NCBI GenBank assembly: GCA_032433765.1
Contig: JAVIAB010000046.1
Location: 60,981,388-61,045,387, forward strand
Direction: 5' to 3'
Source: Megaustenia siamemsis
Lineage: Eukaryota; Mollusca; Gastropoda; Stylommatophora; Ariophantidae
DNA: 64,000 nucleotides
In this document: positions 33,254 to 43,926 of the stretch, piece after piece
Layout of the letters: each line of letters starts with the position of its first letter
Numbering within the stretch: position 1 is the stretch's first letter
The notes under the pieces: model-generated
The model's input: only the letters and a program-made list of their open reading frames with translations
Told to the model about the DNA's origin: nothing
The model's database searches: none
Translations under genes and position numbers: made by a program

Positions 33254-34939
33254 TGAGAGTGGATGGACTGTGAACGTTACCGATATTTAAATGAAACATG
33301 GTTTATTCTTCTTTGTGTCATGTGCTCGCGTTTCGACAGGCAAACACATAGTTCAACAACAATGGCGCCCGGCAGTTATGTCCAAACCGAATGTAAAAGG
33401 TCTGTGATGGTGGATGGAGTGGAAGAATCAGAAATGATCAATTGCCCAGAAAGCAAAAACAGCAAAATGTGTGGTACACATGAGGCATATTCAGGACACG
33501 ATAGATGAATATGGCAGACCACGGTGAAAGAGATTAGAGCCTTATCACATAACATTCCAAAGAAAGCCATGGAGAGAGGAAGAATGCTAACAGATAACAA
33601 AGATATGATAGATAGATGGCAGGAATATATAACAGAATTATTTCATGACAAAAAAACATTTATAAAATTTATGTCCAGTTACAATTACAAAGGACAAGCG
33701 GTAGGGTTCGATCCCAACCGACGGCTTCCGGGTTCACCCAGCCCTTAATGGGCACCTGATTTTTTTCAGGGAAAGTGAAGCGGCACGGGAGTATTACCGA
33801 CCACATTACCCCAAAAATCATGTGTCAAAGGTCTGTAAAATATATGGTCACTAACACCATATTCCCTATGCGCCACTTGGCGTGACGGGGATACTTTACT
33901 TTTTTTTTTTACGTCCAGCTATAAAATCCTGAAATTTGAAGCAGAAAAAGCTATAAGAACAATGAAAAAGGTAAAAGCAGAAGGATCTGACAATATACAG
34001 ATCGAGATGATACAAGCACTAGAAGATTTTGGCATTGAAGTGATCACAGACATATGCAATGACATATACCATACAGGATACATACCAAATGAACTAAAAA
34101 CATCAACTTTCATTGCATTACCTAAAAAGAATGGTGCAGTTGAATGCAGTGAATTAGAACAATAAACTTAATGAGCCAGGTAAAAAAATTGTTACTAAAT
34201 TTGTATAGGGGAGGATTAAGAATAAAATCAAAACTGAATTAGATGAGCAGCAATTTGGATTCAGGAAAAATAGTGGGACAAAAGAAGTCATATTCAGCAT
34301 GAGGACATTAATTGAAAAATACATAGAAGTAAACAAACCAATATATGCCTGCTTCATAGACTACACCAAAGCTTTTGATAGAATACACCATAATCAACTT
34401 ATAGACTGCCTAAAAGATATATTTCTGGACGATACAGACATACGACTAATATGTAATTTGTACTGGGAGCAAACAGCAATAATAAAATATAACAAGGAGA
34501 ACTCTACACCCATTGATATAAAAAGAGGAGTAAGACAACGATACATCCTATCACCAAGCTTGTTCAATCTATACACTGAGCAAATCTTTAAAAACATCAC
34601 AGAGATGCCAGGCTTAAACATTAATGGAAAAATAATCAATAACCTAAGACATGCTGATGATGATACTGTACTACTAGCAGAAAATCCTAAAGATCTAAAA
34701 CAATTAATTAATGTAATAAACATGACAAGCAAAAAATATGAACTAGATATGAATATCAAAAAGACTAAAACTATGATCATAAACAAAGTAAATTCTCAAG
34801 ACCTACAATTAAATATCAAAGTTTAAGGAATACATCTGGAGACAGTTCAGAGCTACGACCTGGGACATGCTATAGCCAGTGATGGAAAATGTATAACTGA
34901 AATAAACAATAGAATAGGTATGGCAAGAAGTAATTTTAA
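33254..34939 (+). mobile_element. LINE-A copy with internal deletion, left part (hosts SINE and piggyBac-like insertions)
   Basis: The 5' region and N-terminal codons match 20116-20420 (MVDGVEESEMINCPESKNSK). At about 33577 it jumps from the AME codons to KGRMLTDNKDMIDRWQEYIT, so the endonuclease and linker (about 1.3 kb) are deleted. The reverse transcriptase follows with EMIQALEDFGIEVITDICND, CFIDYTKAFDRIHH and LRHADDDTVLLAENPKDL. The YADD box has become HADDD and RQGCILSP has become RQRYILSP, so this copy is inactive. It is interrupted at TTAA (34936-34939). Confidence 0.9.
33684..33911 (+). mobile_element. tRNA-derived SINE nested in LINE-A, 5'-truncated
   Basis: This is the same family as 29485-29754 in the opposite orientation. 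It starts just before the B box (GGTTCGATCCC), with the A box lost, and ends in a T-rich tail. The flanks ATGTCCAGTTACAA (about 33671) and ACGTCCAGCTATAAA (about 33911) look like a diverged TSD of the LINE-A sequence. Confidence 0.8.
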
Positions 34940-35218
34940 CTCTTTCCGTCCGTTCTGCCGTATGGTGCGCCAAATCCATTTCGGTTGCATACATTCAGCC
35001 GCATAGTGCGCCACGATAAATTTGTTTCATGTAAACCATCAACAAACTGTATTCCGATATTTTAGATTGACTATTTTATATAGATTCCTTCACTGGAGAG
35101 TTCCTTCCTTCTTCCCCACAAGGATCAAGTGGAAAGACGTACTCTAACATGTGATTTTTTTCATTTTGATTTAGTGTTTAACGTAAAAAAAATTGTTAAC
35201 AAAAATCAACTGATCGAA

Positions 35219-35500
35219 ATGGCTTCCAGTAGCCGTGATTATAATGCTAAAAGTCAGTTGATGATGACTGAAAAAGCTTGTCAATTAATTTTTCTTGATG
35301 ATTCCGATGATAGTTCAGACACTGTAAGTTGTAAGTGTTGATAACAACAGTGGTGATGACAGTGTTCCAGATATCGATTTGTTAGCACAAAGCATGCACA
35401 GATTTCATTTTTTTCTGTTCAGGATGTGAAATTAAACCACATCTTCATCCAAGTGCATGCTTCAAGGCATTTCGTGGAGAATACATGAAGAAAGTGTTTT
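35219..35500 (+). pseudogene. piggyBac-like transposase remnant (N-terminus joined to C-terminal tail)
   Basis: The start MASSSRDYNAKSQLMMTEKA, then FLDDSDDSSDTV, resembles the acidic N-terminus of piggyBac transposases. After stops it passes at about 35400 to CSGCEIKPHLHPSACFKAFR, the zinc-binding C-terminal tail also present at 12500-12570. The whole catalytic middle is deleted. It may have been mobilised in trans by an intact relative. Confidence 0.7.
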
Positions 35501-35774
35501 TTTTTTATGTACTCAAACAAAAGTGTCAATATTGTGTACATAGTAATTTTTTTCCCCAAAAAAGTTGAAATTTCGTTTTTGTCACTAGTTGTGATTGTGG
35601 ATGACAAAATATCAGTTATTGTTATGCTACATCAACCAAACCCTCATGGCTGCTTAGAGACATATTGCTATATGTTTTTTTTTTTCACAAAATAATTCAT
35701 ATTGGATTACTATGACCAGGTCTATATGATGGTAAGTTGTAAATTGTGGTTTGAATTTGATATTTCAATTTTTG

Positions 35775-38283
35775 TTACTTCTTCTTCTTTCTTTCTTCAT
35801 CTGCTGTTCAGTGTCGAGGGGAGATATAATTTGCGGTCTTTGCTCTTCTGTTCGCCTCTGCTGCTGTTATGTTTCCTAGTGCTTCTAATATTCCATCGAC
35901 CCATCTTTTTCGTGGTTGACCCTTGGGTCTGGTGTTCTCACAACGTTTGTTGAAGGCTCGTTGTGTTGTTTTTGTTCTTTCTGCCTTGTCATGTGGTCAA
36001 ACAATTTTATCTGTTGTTTCCTTATATATTCTATGGCAGGGGCTATTCCTAGCTTTTTTTCTCAGTTCTTCATTTCTGATCTTATCTCTCAGACTGTTTC
36101 CTGTCATTGGTCTAACACATTTCATCTCTGTAGAGGTTATTTTTCTTATTGATCTTGCATCTAGGGTCCAGGTCTGGCATTGGTAGCACAATGGTGGGAT
36201 GAAGATTGTATTGTATAGTGCTCGTTTTGCCTCCAGAGTTATTTCCTTGTTGGACAATAGTGATGATAGCTGTCCAATGATTTGACAAGCTTTGTTGCAT
36301 CTTGATTCTATCTCTGCTGTTTGAGAATTATCGTTTGTCATTAGACTTCCTAGGTATTTGAATTCCTCTACTTGTTTTAGTTGTCTGCCTTCTATAGTTA
36401 TGTTGATGTTCTGTTTATTTTTGGCGACATTCATGACTTGTTTTGTTGATTTTGATTTTCATGTTGTATTTTGTGCCTGAGATGTGGAGTTTGTTTAAGT
36501 GTTCTTGTAGGTCTTCTATTGTTTCACGTATTAGTGCCTGATCATCTGCAAATAAAAGCTCTTTGATCTCCTCTGTCTCTGATGGGTTGGTTAGCTTGCA
36601 TATATGGTCCATGTATGTAATAAACAGTAGGGGGGATAGTACACACCCCTGTCTTACACTTGATCTAACTTAGAAGTGGTCTGTGTAGCCTGCTGCTGTT
36701 CTGACCCTGCAGCTGCTGTTGACGTAGATACTTTTAATAAGGTTGGTTAGATGTTGGTTTACTCCATATGTTGTTAGTATCTCCCACAGTTGTTCTCTGT
36801 TTACTCTGTCGAATGCTTTTTCCTGGTCAATGAAGGCTAAGTATAAGTTTTCATTGTGTTCTGTCGTTTTTTTCTGCAAGCTATTTTAGTGTGAATAGTG
36901 CGTTGGTACATCCTCTGTTTTTTCGGAACCCCATTTGAGAATCGCTTAACTGTAGTTCTATTATTGGTCTCAGTCTCTTTTCCAAGATTTTGGCGTATAG
37001 CTTTCCTACATGGCTGACAAGAGATATACCTCTATATTGATTGCAGTCTCTTTTGCTACCTTTCTTTTTCCATATTGGTATGATGATTGCCTGTTGCCAG
37101 TCTTCTGGGGCTTGTTATTGGTGCCATGCTGCATGAAATATTCTGTGCAGCCATTGCATTCCTGTTTCTCCTGCTGCTGCTGTTATTTCTATTGGTATGT
37201 TATCTATCCCCAGTGCTTTATTTCTTGGTGCATATTTGATTACTTCTTAGACTTAGATTTCCTCTTTCATGATGTTGGGTTCAGTATTTGTGAGTTCTGG
37301 CGTGGTTTTAGTTGTCTTATTGGTAGTTGGTATGTTTAACAGGTTTTCAAAATATTCTTTCCATCTCTGTTGCATACATTGGTTATTTGATATTGGTTGT
37401 CCGTCTTTGTCATTTATCAGCTCAGTAGGATCATGGTTTTCTTTTCTCGCTCCTGTGGCTTTTACTGCTTTGTAGAAATCTCTTGTGGCTGTCTTGAAGT
37501 CCCTGCTCATATTTTGTCCGAATTCTGTCCAATTCTTTTGCTTAACTTTTTTGATCAACATTTTAACTCTTTTTTGAACTAAGGCATATTTTTCATATTT
37601 TTCTTGGTTCTTGTTCTCCCTCCAATTTTTAAACAGTTTCTTCTTTTCTTTAATTGCTTCTCTGATTGTTTCGTTCTCTTTTCTGTTTCTCGTGCTCTTT
37701 TTTCCCTTCTCTTGTTCTTAGCTTCATTCCACAAACTGTTTTAGAGATTACTGTTTCCTTAAATTTTGTCCACTCTTCTTCTACTGTGCATACTTCGTTA
37801 GGGAGTTTCTTGAATTCCTCTGTTAGTTTTTCTTCTAGGGTTTTCCTTGTTTCTTGATCTTTTAATTGTTTTTTTTTTATTGTTGTTCTTTTCGCTTCTT
37901 TTGTTTGTTTTCTTATATTCTTTTTATTTTTGGCTGTCTTAGTGTGATCATAACCATCTTGTGACCCATGTCATCTGTAATATGTGGGATTGCCCTGCTG
38001 TCGGTTACTCTTTTCTTGTTCTGTTTTCTTGTTAGTATAAAATCTATCTGGCTTCTGCATGTTGTGTCATTCCATTTGTACCAGGTGTATACTTGCGACT
38101 CTCTGTGTTTGAAGAATGTGTTGATGATAAATAAATCATTTTAATGGCATAGATCCAGCAGTCTGCTTCAATTTTCATTTATTTCAGCTGTTTTATCACC
38201 AAAGGGTCCTAAGATATCACTGTTCTCACTGTTGCGTTTCCCGAGCCTTCCATTTAAAATCTCCCATCACTAACATGTTGCAA
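35775..38283 (-). mobile_element. LINE-E copy inserted in the piggyBac-like element
   Basis: Read from 38283 downward, the minus strand gives the end of an endonuclease (MGDFKWKARE, YTWYKWNDTTCRSQIDFILT), a lysine-rich linker, NKDGQP-like linker text, and a reverse transcriptase with AFIDQEKAFDRVNREQLWEI and LLFADDQALIRETIEDLQEH (FADD box). The C-terminal block is FKYLGSLMTNDNSQTAEIES, CQTWTLDARSIRKITSTEMK and RKRWVDGILEALGNIT-like. It ends in a GAAGAAGAAG tail at 35775. Many frame breaks occur. The piggyBac-like copy at 12990-13010 shows the uninterrupted site. Confidence 0.85.
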
Positions 38284-38520
38284 TTTATTTGTGTTGGTTG
38301 TTTATCTCCAATTTTTCTATTTACATGTCTTGTGTCATCTTGGCATTGGTGGAATCTGATTCCTTGTTCAATTATCTAAAATTCATATATAATATGTTAT
38401 GTGCTAGATAAATATAAAGCATGTAGATTGATGTTTTAAAACTATAAGGTCCATCAAAAATTTTGTCTCTGAAATCTCTTCTGTTGCGTCGATGAAAAGC
38501 TTCCGTGTGGAAAGAGTTAA

Positions 38521-39020
38521 TGCCATGAAAAATATATTAACATCAAACAAATAAAACCATGACTAAAACTAAGAATAGCAAAATGTTACATCTTCTCAAT
38601 ATTCCTGTATGGTGCAGAAACGTGGACATTAGACAAGAAAACAAAACAGAAAATTGAAGCCTTTGAAATGTGGATGTATAGAAGAATAGGTAGAATTGGA
38701 TGGAAAGAAAAGAAAACAAACAATGAAGTTTTAAAACAACTAAAAATGAAAAGAGAACTACTAAACACAATTAGAACAAGACAAATGAAAGAAATTTTTG
38801 GGGCATGTTAAAAGACACAACAGCCTAATAAAAGTAATATTGGAAGGGAAAATACAAGGTAAAAGAGGCAGAGGTAGACCAAGATTAAAATGGATGAGTA
38901 ACATCAAAAGATGAACAGGTTAGCCTATGACAATCTGCACCATCAAAGCAAGAGACAAAGTGGAATGGCACTCTATGGTAGCCAACCTTCGATGCGGAGA
39001 TGGCACACCTTGATGATGAT
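38521..39020 (+). mobile_element. LINE-A copy, right part (continues 33254-34939)
   Basis: This continues the LINE-A frame after the piggyBac-like insertion: NAMKNILTSNK, then LYGAETWTLDKKTKQKIEAF, IGRIGWKEKKTNNEVLKQLK, GKRGRGRPRLKW and the tail GATGATGATGAAGATGAAGA. Frame breaks near 38545 and 38795. Confidence 0.9.
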
Positions 39021-39032
39021 GAAGATGAAGAT

Positions 39033-39312
39033 ATTAGTGGTTGATTTGCGATTTCTCTAATTTCCTCATTTGTTTTGAATTCGTTCCATGCTATACCAAG
39101 TATTTTCCTTAGACATTAATTTTTGAATGCTTTCAACTTTGTTTCTATGTCTCTTGTTTTCCAGCTCTCATGTGCATACGTAAGTGTTGATAGTATGTTT
39201 GATTTGAATAGTCTAAGTTTTGTGTTTGTGATGATGAAACAAAACTTAGACTACTCAAATTAAATGTACTATCAACCCTTACATATGCATGTGAAAGCTG
39301 GAAAACATAAAA
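39033..39312. repeat. LINE-B foldback: two inverted partial copies
   Basis: 39033-39228 is LINE-B in minus orientation, starting inside the coding region without a tail. 39237-39312 is the same part of LINE-B in plus orientation (AAACTTAGACTACTCAAATT through TGTGAAAGCTGGAAAACA). The arms 39160-39225 and 39240-39306 can pair as a hairpin with a loop of about 15 bp. Confidence 0.8.
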
Positions 39313-39790
39313 TATAACAATAACATAAAAATATTTTTTTTACAACGTAAACAAAATTAATAACTAGAACTATATAATTTTTAATTAATCACAAACAGGA
39401 ACATTATAATAATTTATAAACAGTGAAGAATATCTTCAACAAATCAAATACAAACAAATGATATTTGTGAACAAATTGATAATCTTTAACTGTGAACAAT
39501 GTTGATTCTACCTAGTGGTTAAACACTGTGAATTAACTTTAACAAAAAACAAGATGAATCATATTAAATATAAAACATTGTGAGTTACGATTGAAAACAA
39601 TGTGAAGTAAACAGAATAATAAACAATCTGAATTACTCCTTCCACTGTGTATATGCAGACTAAAAGATGAAATTACAAAACATATATTATAAGGTTATCT
39701 CATATTATCAAGTACCAAGCCTGCTGACAAATATCTGTCTCTCCACAACTTTCTACCTCAACTACTGTTTATCCATTTCTACTGGATACT
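39313..39790. other. Unassigned AT-rich interval
   Basis: Low-complexity A-rich sequence with recurring TGAACAA/ATTGATAAT words. At 39715-39780 there is weak similarity to the LINE-A2 3' region (CTCTCCACAACTTTC). No gene seen. Confidence 0.35.
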
Positions 39791-39794
39791 GGTA

Positions 39795-39920
39795 GCGTAC
39801 ATCAAAAGATGGACAAGTAAGCCTATGACAACCTGCACTTTAACAAGCAAGAGACAGAGTGGAATAGCTTTTGATGGTGGTCAACCTTTGATGTGGAGAC
39901 GGCACTCAATGATGATGACA
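39795..39920 (+). mobile_element. LINE-A 3'-end fragment (about 125 bp)
   Basis: Starts TACATCAAAAGATGGACAAG and ends with GGAGACGGCACTCAATGATG, followed by a short GAT tail. A short 5'-truncated copy that directly precedes the 43-bp minisatellite. Confidence 0.85.
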
Positions 39921-39924
39921 AAAG

Positions 39925-41370
39925 ACTTGATCTAGACAATGGACAAATTTATTATAAAGGGCTAAAGATTTGGTCCAGACATTGGACAAATTTATTATAA
40001 AGAGCTAAAGAGTTGGTCCAGACATTGGACAAATTTATTATATGGAACTAAAGAGTTGGTCCAGACATTGGACAAATTTATTATAAAGAGCTAATGAGTT
40101 GGTCCAGACATTGGACAAATTTATTATGTGGAACTAAAGAGTTGATCCAGACATTGGACACATTTATTATAAAGAGTTAAAGAGTTGGTCCAGACATTGG
40201 ACAAATTTATTATAAAGAGCTAATGAGTTGGTCCAGACATTGGACAAATTTATTATGTGGAACTAAAGAGTTGATCCAGACATTGGACACATTTATTATA
40301 AAGAGCTAAAGAGTTGGTCCAGACATTAGACAAATTTATTATATGGAACTAAAGAGTTGGTCCAGACATTGGACAAATTTATTATGTGTAACTAAAGAGT
40401 TGATCCAGACATTTGACAAATTTATTATAAAGAGCTAATGAGTTGGTCCAGACATTGGACAAATTTATTGTAAAGAGCTAATGAGTTGGTCCAGACATTG
40501 GACAAATTTATTATAAAGAGCTAAAGAGTTGGTCCAGACATTGGACAAATTTATTATAAAGAGCTAATGAGTTGGTCCAGACATTGGACACATTTATTGT
40601 AAAGAGCTAATGAGTTGGTCCAGACATTGGACAAATTTATTATAAAGAGCTAAAGAGTTGGTCCAGACATTGGACAAATTTATTATAAAGAGCTAATGAG
40701 TTGGTCCAGACACTGGACAAATTTATTATAAAGAGCTAATGAGTTGGTCCAGACATTGGACAAATTTATTATAAAGAGCTAAAGAGTTGGTCCAGACATT
40801 GGACAAATTTATTATATGGAACTAAAGAGTTGATCCAGACATTGGACACATTTATTATAAAGAGCTAAAGAGTTGGTCCAGACATTGGACAAATTTATTA
40901 TATGGAACTAAAGAGTTGGTCCAGACATTGGACAAATTTATTATGTGGAACTAAAGAGTTGATCCAGACATTGGACAAATTTATTATAAAGAGCTAATGA
41001 GTTGGTCCAGACATTGGACAAATTTATTATAAAGAGCTAATGAGTTGGTCCAGACATTGGACAAATTTATTAAAAAGAGCTAAAGAGTTGGTTCAGACAT
41101 TGGTCAAATTTATTATATGGAACTAAAGAGTTGGTCCAGACATTAGACAAGTTTATTATATGGAACTAAAGAGTTGATCCAGACATTAGACAAGTTTATT
41201 ATATGGAACTAAAGAGTTGGTCCAGACATTAGACAAGTTTATTATATGGGACTAAAGAGTTGGTCCAGACATTAGACAAGTTTATTATATGGGACTAAAG
41301 AGTTGGTCCAGACATTAGACAAGTTTATTATATGGAACTAAAGACTTTCTCCAGACAAAAGACAAATTGT
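39925..41370. repeat. 43-bp minisatellite, about 33 units
   Basis: The unit contains GAGTTGGTCCAGACATTGGA and CAAATTTATTATAAAGAGCT. Two variants alternate: one ends TAAAGAGCTAAA/TAATGA and one ends TATGGAACTAAA. The last five units (from 41120) share ATTAGACAAGTTTATTATAT, a local homogenised block. It lies in the intron between CUB1 and CUB2. Confidence 0.95.
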
Positions 41371-42114
41371 AAATAATGTAGACATGTGAACAAAAATTTG
41401 AAAACAGTATCACTTTGAGAATAAATATTTTTATACAGTTTTTATCTCATTTCTGGGGTCTGCCAAGGATAATTATACACCTGGAGAATAAAGGCTACAT
41501 GTCTAGTGCAACCACCACGGGGTGTTTCGGTCAAAATATTTATTTCACCCCCAATAGATACATTTTGCTACAAACAAATGTTCTCCTGATTTGATGGATA
41601 CCAAGTTAGCCATTCATCTAGAGAATTTCAAATACAAACAAGTATGAACAATCCGAATAATCAATGCTTAAGAACTTGCCAGCAAATTGTACATGGAAAC
41701 AACACAAACAATTATGTATGGACTAAGCAGGAAAACAAGAACATTTTTATTATGAAAAATAAGCATGAAGGTAACTTATTTGGATGGTTCTCTAAGTGAA
41801 TAAACAAAATATTATGGCAATATACTTGATAGAAAATAATAAAACATTTCATAAAGAAGAAGTAGACATAACAACACTAAAACATTGTTAGTGGGTGATT
41901 TAGCTTAAAAATACTGGATGTGTTTAGATTAGGTTATAGCAATTAAGAGTAGCAGCTAAAAGAGAATTACAAATAGAAAATACCTAAAACAGTAATAATA
42001 ATATATAATTGAGCATTAAATAATATATATATTTTAAAACACTTAATGAGATAACATAACATTATTTAAAGTATTAGATAAATCTGTAAAAGACAAAACA
42101 GCATTAAAACGCAC
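41371..42114. other. Intron sequence, nothing recognised
   Basis: AT-rich sequence downstream of the CUB1 second exon on the minus strand, without a recognisable element. Confidence 0.4.
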
Positions 42115-42355
42115 TTGGTGTATGAGATGTCCATTGTATTTGAAAGCCTTCATCATGATTAGACTCATCTGACTTGAACCACAGGTACAACTGATTGCCA
42201 GTACTGTTTATTGATCCCCCATTTGGTAGCCTAGTGCCACAGAATTTTCCAATCTGATGTGATGCTGGTGTTGGACCATCATGAATTTGAAGAAAGTCAA
42301 ACCCACAGCTATGATGGTCTTCAATTGAGAAATTTAGAAAGTGAATCTTGATAAT
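42115..42355 (-). CDS. Exon: second part of CUB domain 1
   Basis: This 241-nt exon follows acceptor CACATTGTTTCAG, starts in phase 0 and ends in phase 1 at CACCAA|GTGCGT. It encodes IIKIHFLNFSIEDHHSCGFD, then FLQIHDG, then KFCGTRLPNG, and ends in a stretch like DEGFQIQWTSHTPS. It carries the third and fourth CUB cysteines and the acidic D/H-D-G loop seen in calcium-binding CUB domains. Joined to 47498-47389 it gives a full-length CUB domain of about 115 residues. If the donor is not used, translation stops after three codons; the downstream phase match supports splicing. Confidence 0.8.
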
Positions 42356-42404
42356 CTGAAACAATGTGAAAGATGAATAACATCATCATAGAGAGTAGAA
42401 TCGA

Positions 42405-42700
42405 TCTGAAAAAGACGGATAACATTATTGAAATCAGAATCAATCTCAAAAGGATAACATTGTTATAGTTGGCAGAATCAATCTCAAAAGTAGGATAACA
42501 TAGTTATAGAAAGCAGGATCAATTTCAAAAGGATAACATAGTTATAGAAAGCAGGATCAATTTCAAAAGGATAACATAGTTATAGAAAGCAGGATCAATT
42601 TCAAAAGGATAACATTGTTATAGAAAGCAGGATCAATTTCAAAAGGATAAGATAGTTATAGAAAGCAAAATCTATCTCAAAAGTAGGATAACAACACCAT
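42405..42700. repeat. 38-bp minisatellite, about 7 units
   Basis: The unit contains GGATAACATAGTTATAGAAA and GCAGGATCAATTTCAAAA. The central units are nearly identical; outer ones are diverged. It starts about 50 bp upstream (minus strand) of the CUB1 second exon. Confidence 0.85.
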
Positions 42701-42737
42701 TATAGATGTACAATATTGAGTTATTTGTAGGTCATCA

Positions 42738-43640
42738 TCATTGCTCTCCGAACATGTCCATTAGGTGCTCAGATCCCCTCCTCAGCAATTCCTGCAGTAT
42801 CCAGCGACTGACAGCTCCAGTCCTGTGCCGATTGATAAGTCTTCTTACACGCCCATTAAGTTTCTCATTTCTGGCTGTGTCCATCTTAACTCCCATTTCC
42901 ATCATCTGAAGAAGTGACATGGATCTGTGTTTGTGGAAGTCCTGTGCTCTTCCCACATCTCGGAGGGCATTGATGATGTCCGCCCGATCCATTGGTTACC
43001 TGTCCTCAATAACAGCACAGCTAATCAACCTGTCCGCTCTTTCATTTCCCTGTACTCCCGCATGTCCAGGGACATAGACAAAGGTGACCTTACGTATTTT
43101 GGATTTCTGCAACGACTCTACCCATTGCATGCGTACAGAGCCCACCTCCACTTTTTTAATCATGCTCAATGAATTACTCAGTATACATGCGTGGGTGTAG
43201 TCTTGTGACTCAAACCATTTGAATGCCTTGGTCACTGCCCTCGCCTCCATTGTCATGTTACTCATGGCCATGACGTATGCACCAATGTCTTCCTTGACTA
43301 TTCTGCCTGCCGAGCATGCTGTAAATGCCCATGCACTTCTTTGGTATCGTATTACAGATCCGTCTATATAGATGACTGCATCTTCATCATTGGTGTTATC
43401 GCAGATGAGACCGTTGACCTCAGCATTAGCCACGACTGGGTTCTGTTCCCTACTTTTCCTGTTGAGTGTGACAATACACGAGAAAGTCCCCTTGAATGAT
43501 GTAGGCATCAGTATCCACTCCTCACCAACGCTGATATTGGTAAGCCCACAGACCTGTTTGATGACATCTTCTGCTCGGCCCACCCATGATTTGCCTCTTT
43601 TTAGCTTGGCACCTTTCACTGTGTTGAGCACATGGTGCAA
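42738..43640 (-). pseudogene. LINE-D RNase H domain and C-terminus
   Basis: The interval 43640-42996 is open and encodes AVIYIDGSVIRYQRSAWAFT (first catalytic D), NMTMEARAVTKAFKWFESQD (E), ACILSNSLSMIKKVEVGSVR, where a serine occupies the usual D position, and VYVPGHAGVQGNERADRLIS (H and last D). The next frame gives the C-terminal block INALRDVGRAQDFHKHRSMS and GRVRRLINRHRTGAVSRW, also found at 3482-3747. The D-to-S change would abolish RNase H catalysis if it is not a misread. Confidence 0.8.
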
Positions 43641-43782
43641 TGGATGCTCTGTATCTGTACTAATCTTCAGGTATGCTCATGCTCTCCAGATCTTGATTCT
43701 GTCATCCAAGGTTGGAAAGTCAAGAAGATACCTCATTGCTATTTTCTTATTCATTCATTTTGTATTTTCTCCAGCCTATCAA

Positions 43783-43926
43783 GCCAAGGAGAGAAATTCT
43801 AACTACTGTTTTAGGACAAGTCAATCTATGTCAGCCTGCACCATCAAAGCAAGAAACAGAGTAGAATAGCGATCCATGGTAGTCAACCTTCGTTGCGGAG
43901 AAGGCACACGATGATGATAATGATGA
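43783..43926 (+). mobile_element. LINE-A 3' fragment nested in LINE-D, with 13-bp TSD
   Basis: The duplication TCCAGCCTATCAA at 43770-43782 and 43927-43939 brackets a 144-bp insert. It holds the last about 110 bp of LINE-A (CAAGTCAATCTATG through GAAGGCACACGATG) and a GATGATAATGATGA tail. About 32 bp at its left (GCCAAGGAGAGAAATTCTAA onward) are not LINE-A and could be filler added at the 5' junction. Confidence 0.9.

Larger units (their letters stand above)
34940..38516 (+). mobile_element. piggyBac-like transposon inserted in LINE-A at TTAA
   Basis: The element begins CTCTTTCCGTCC after TTAA (34936-34939) and ends GTGTGGAAAGAG before TTAA (38517-38520). Removing it with one TTAA restores the LINE-A reading AATTTTAATGCCATG exactly as in intact copies. 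The subterminal direct repeats GCCGTATGGTGCGCCA (34957-34972) and GCCGCATAGTGCGCCA (34998-35013) may be transposase sites. Its transposase is reduced to an N-terminal acidic piece and a fragment of the cysteine-rich tail, so it is non-autonomous. LINE-E is inserted at about 35775. Confidence 0.95.
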
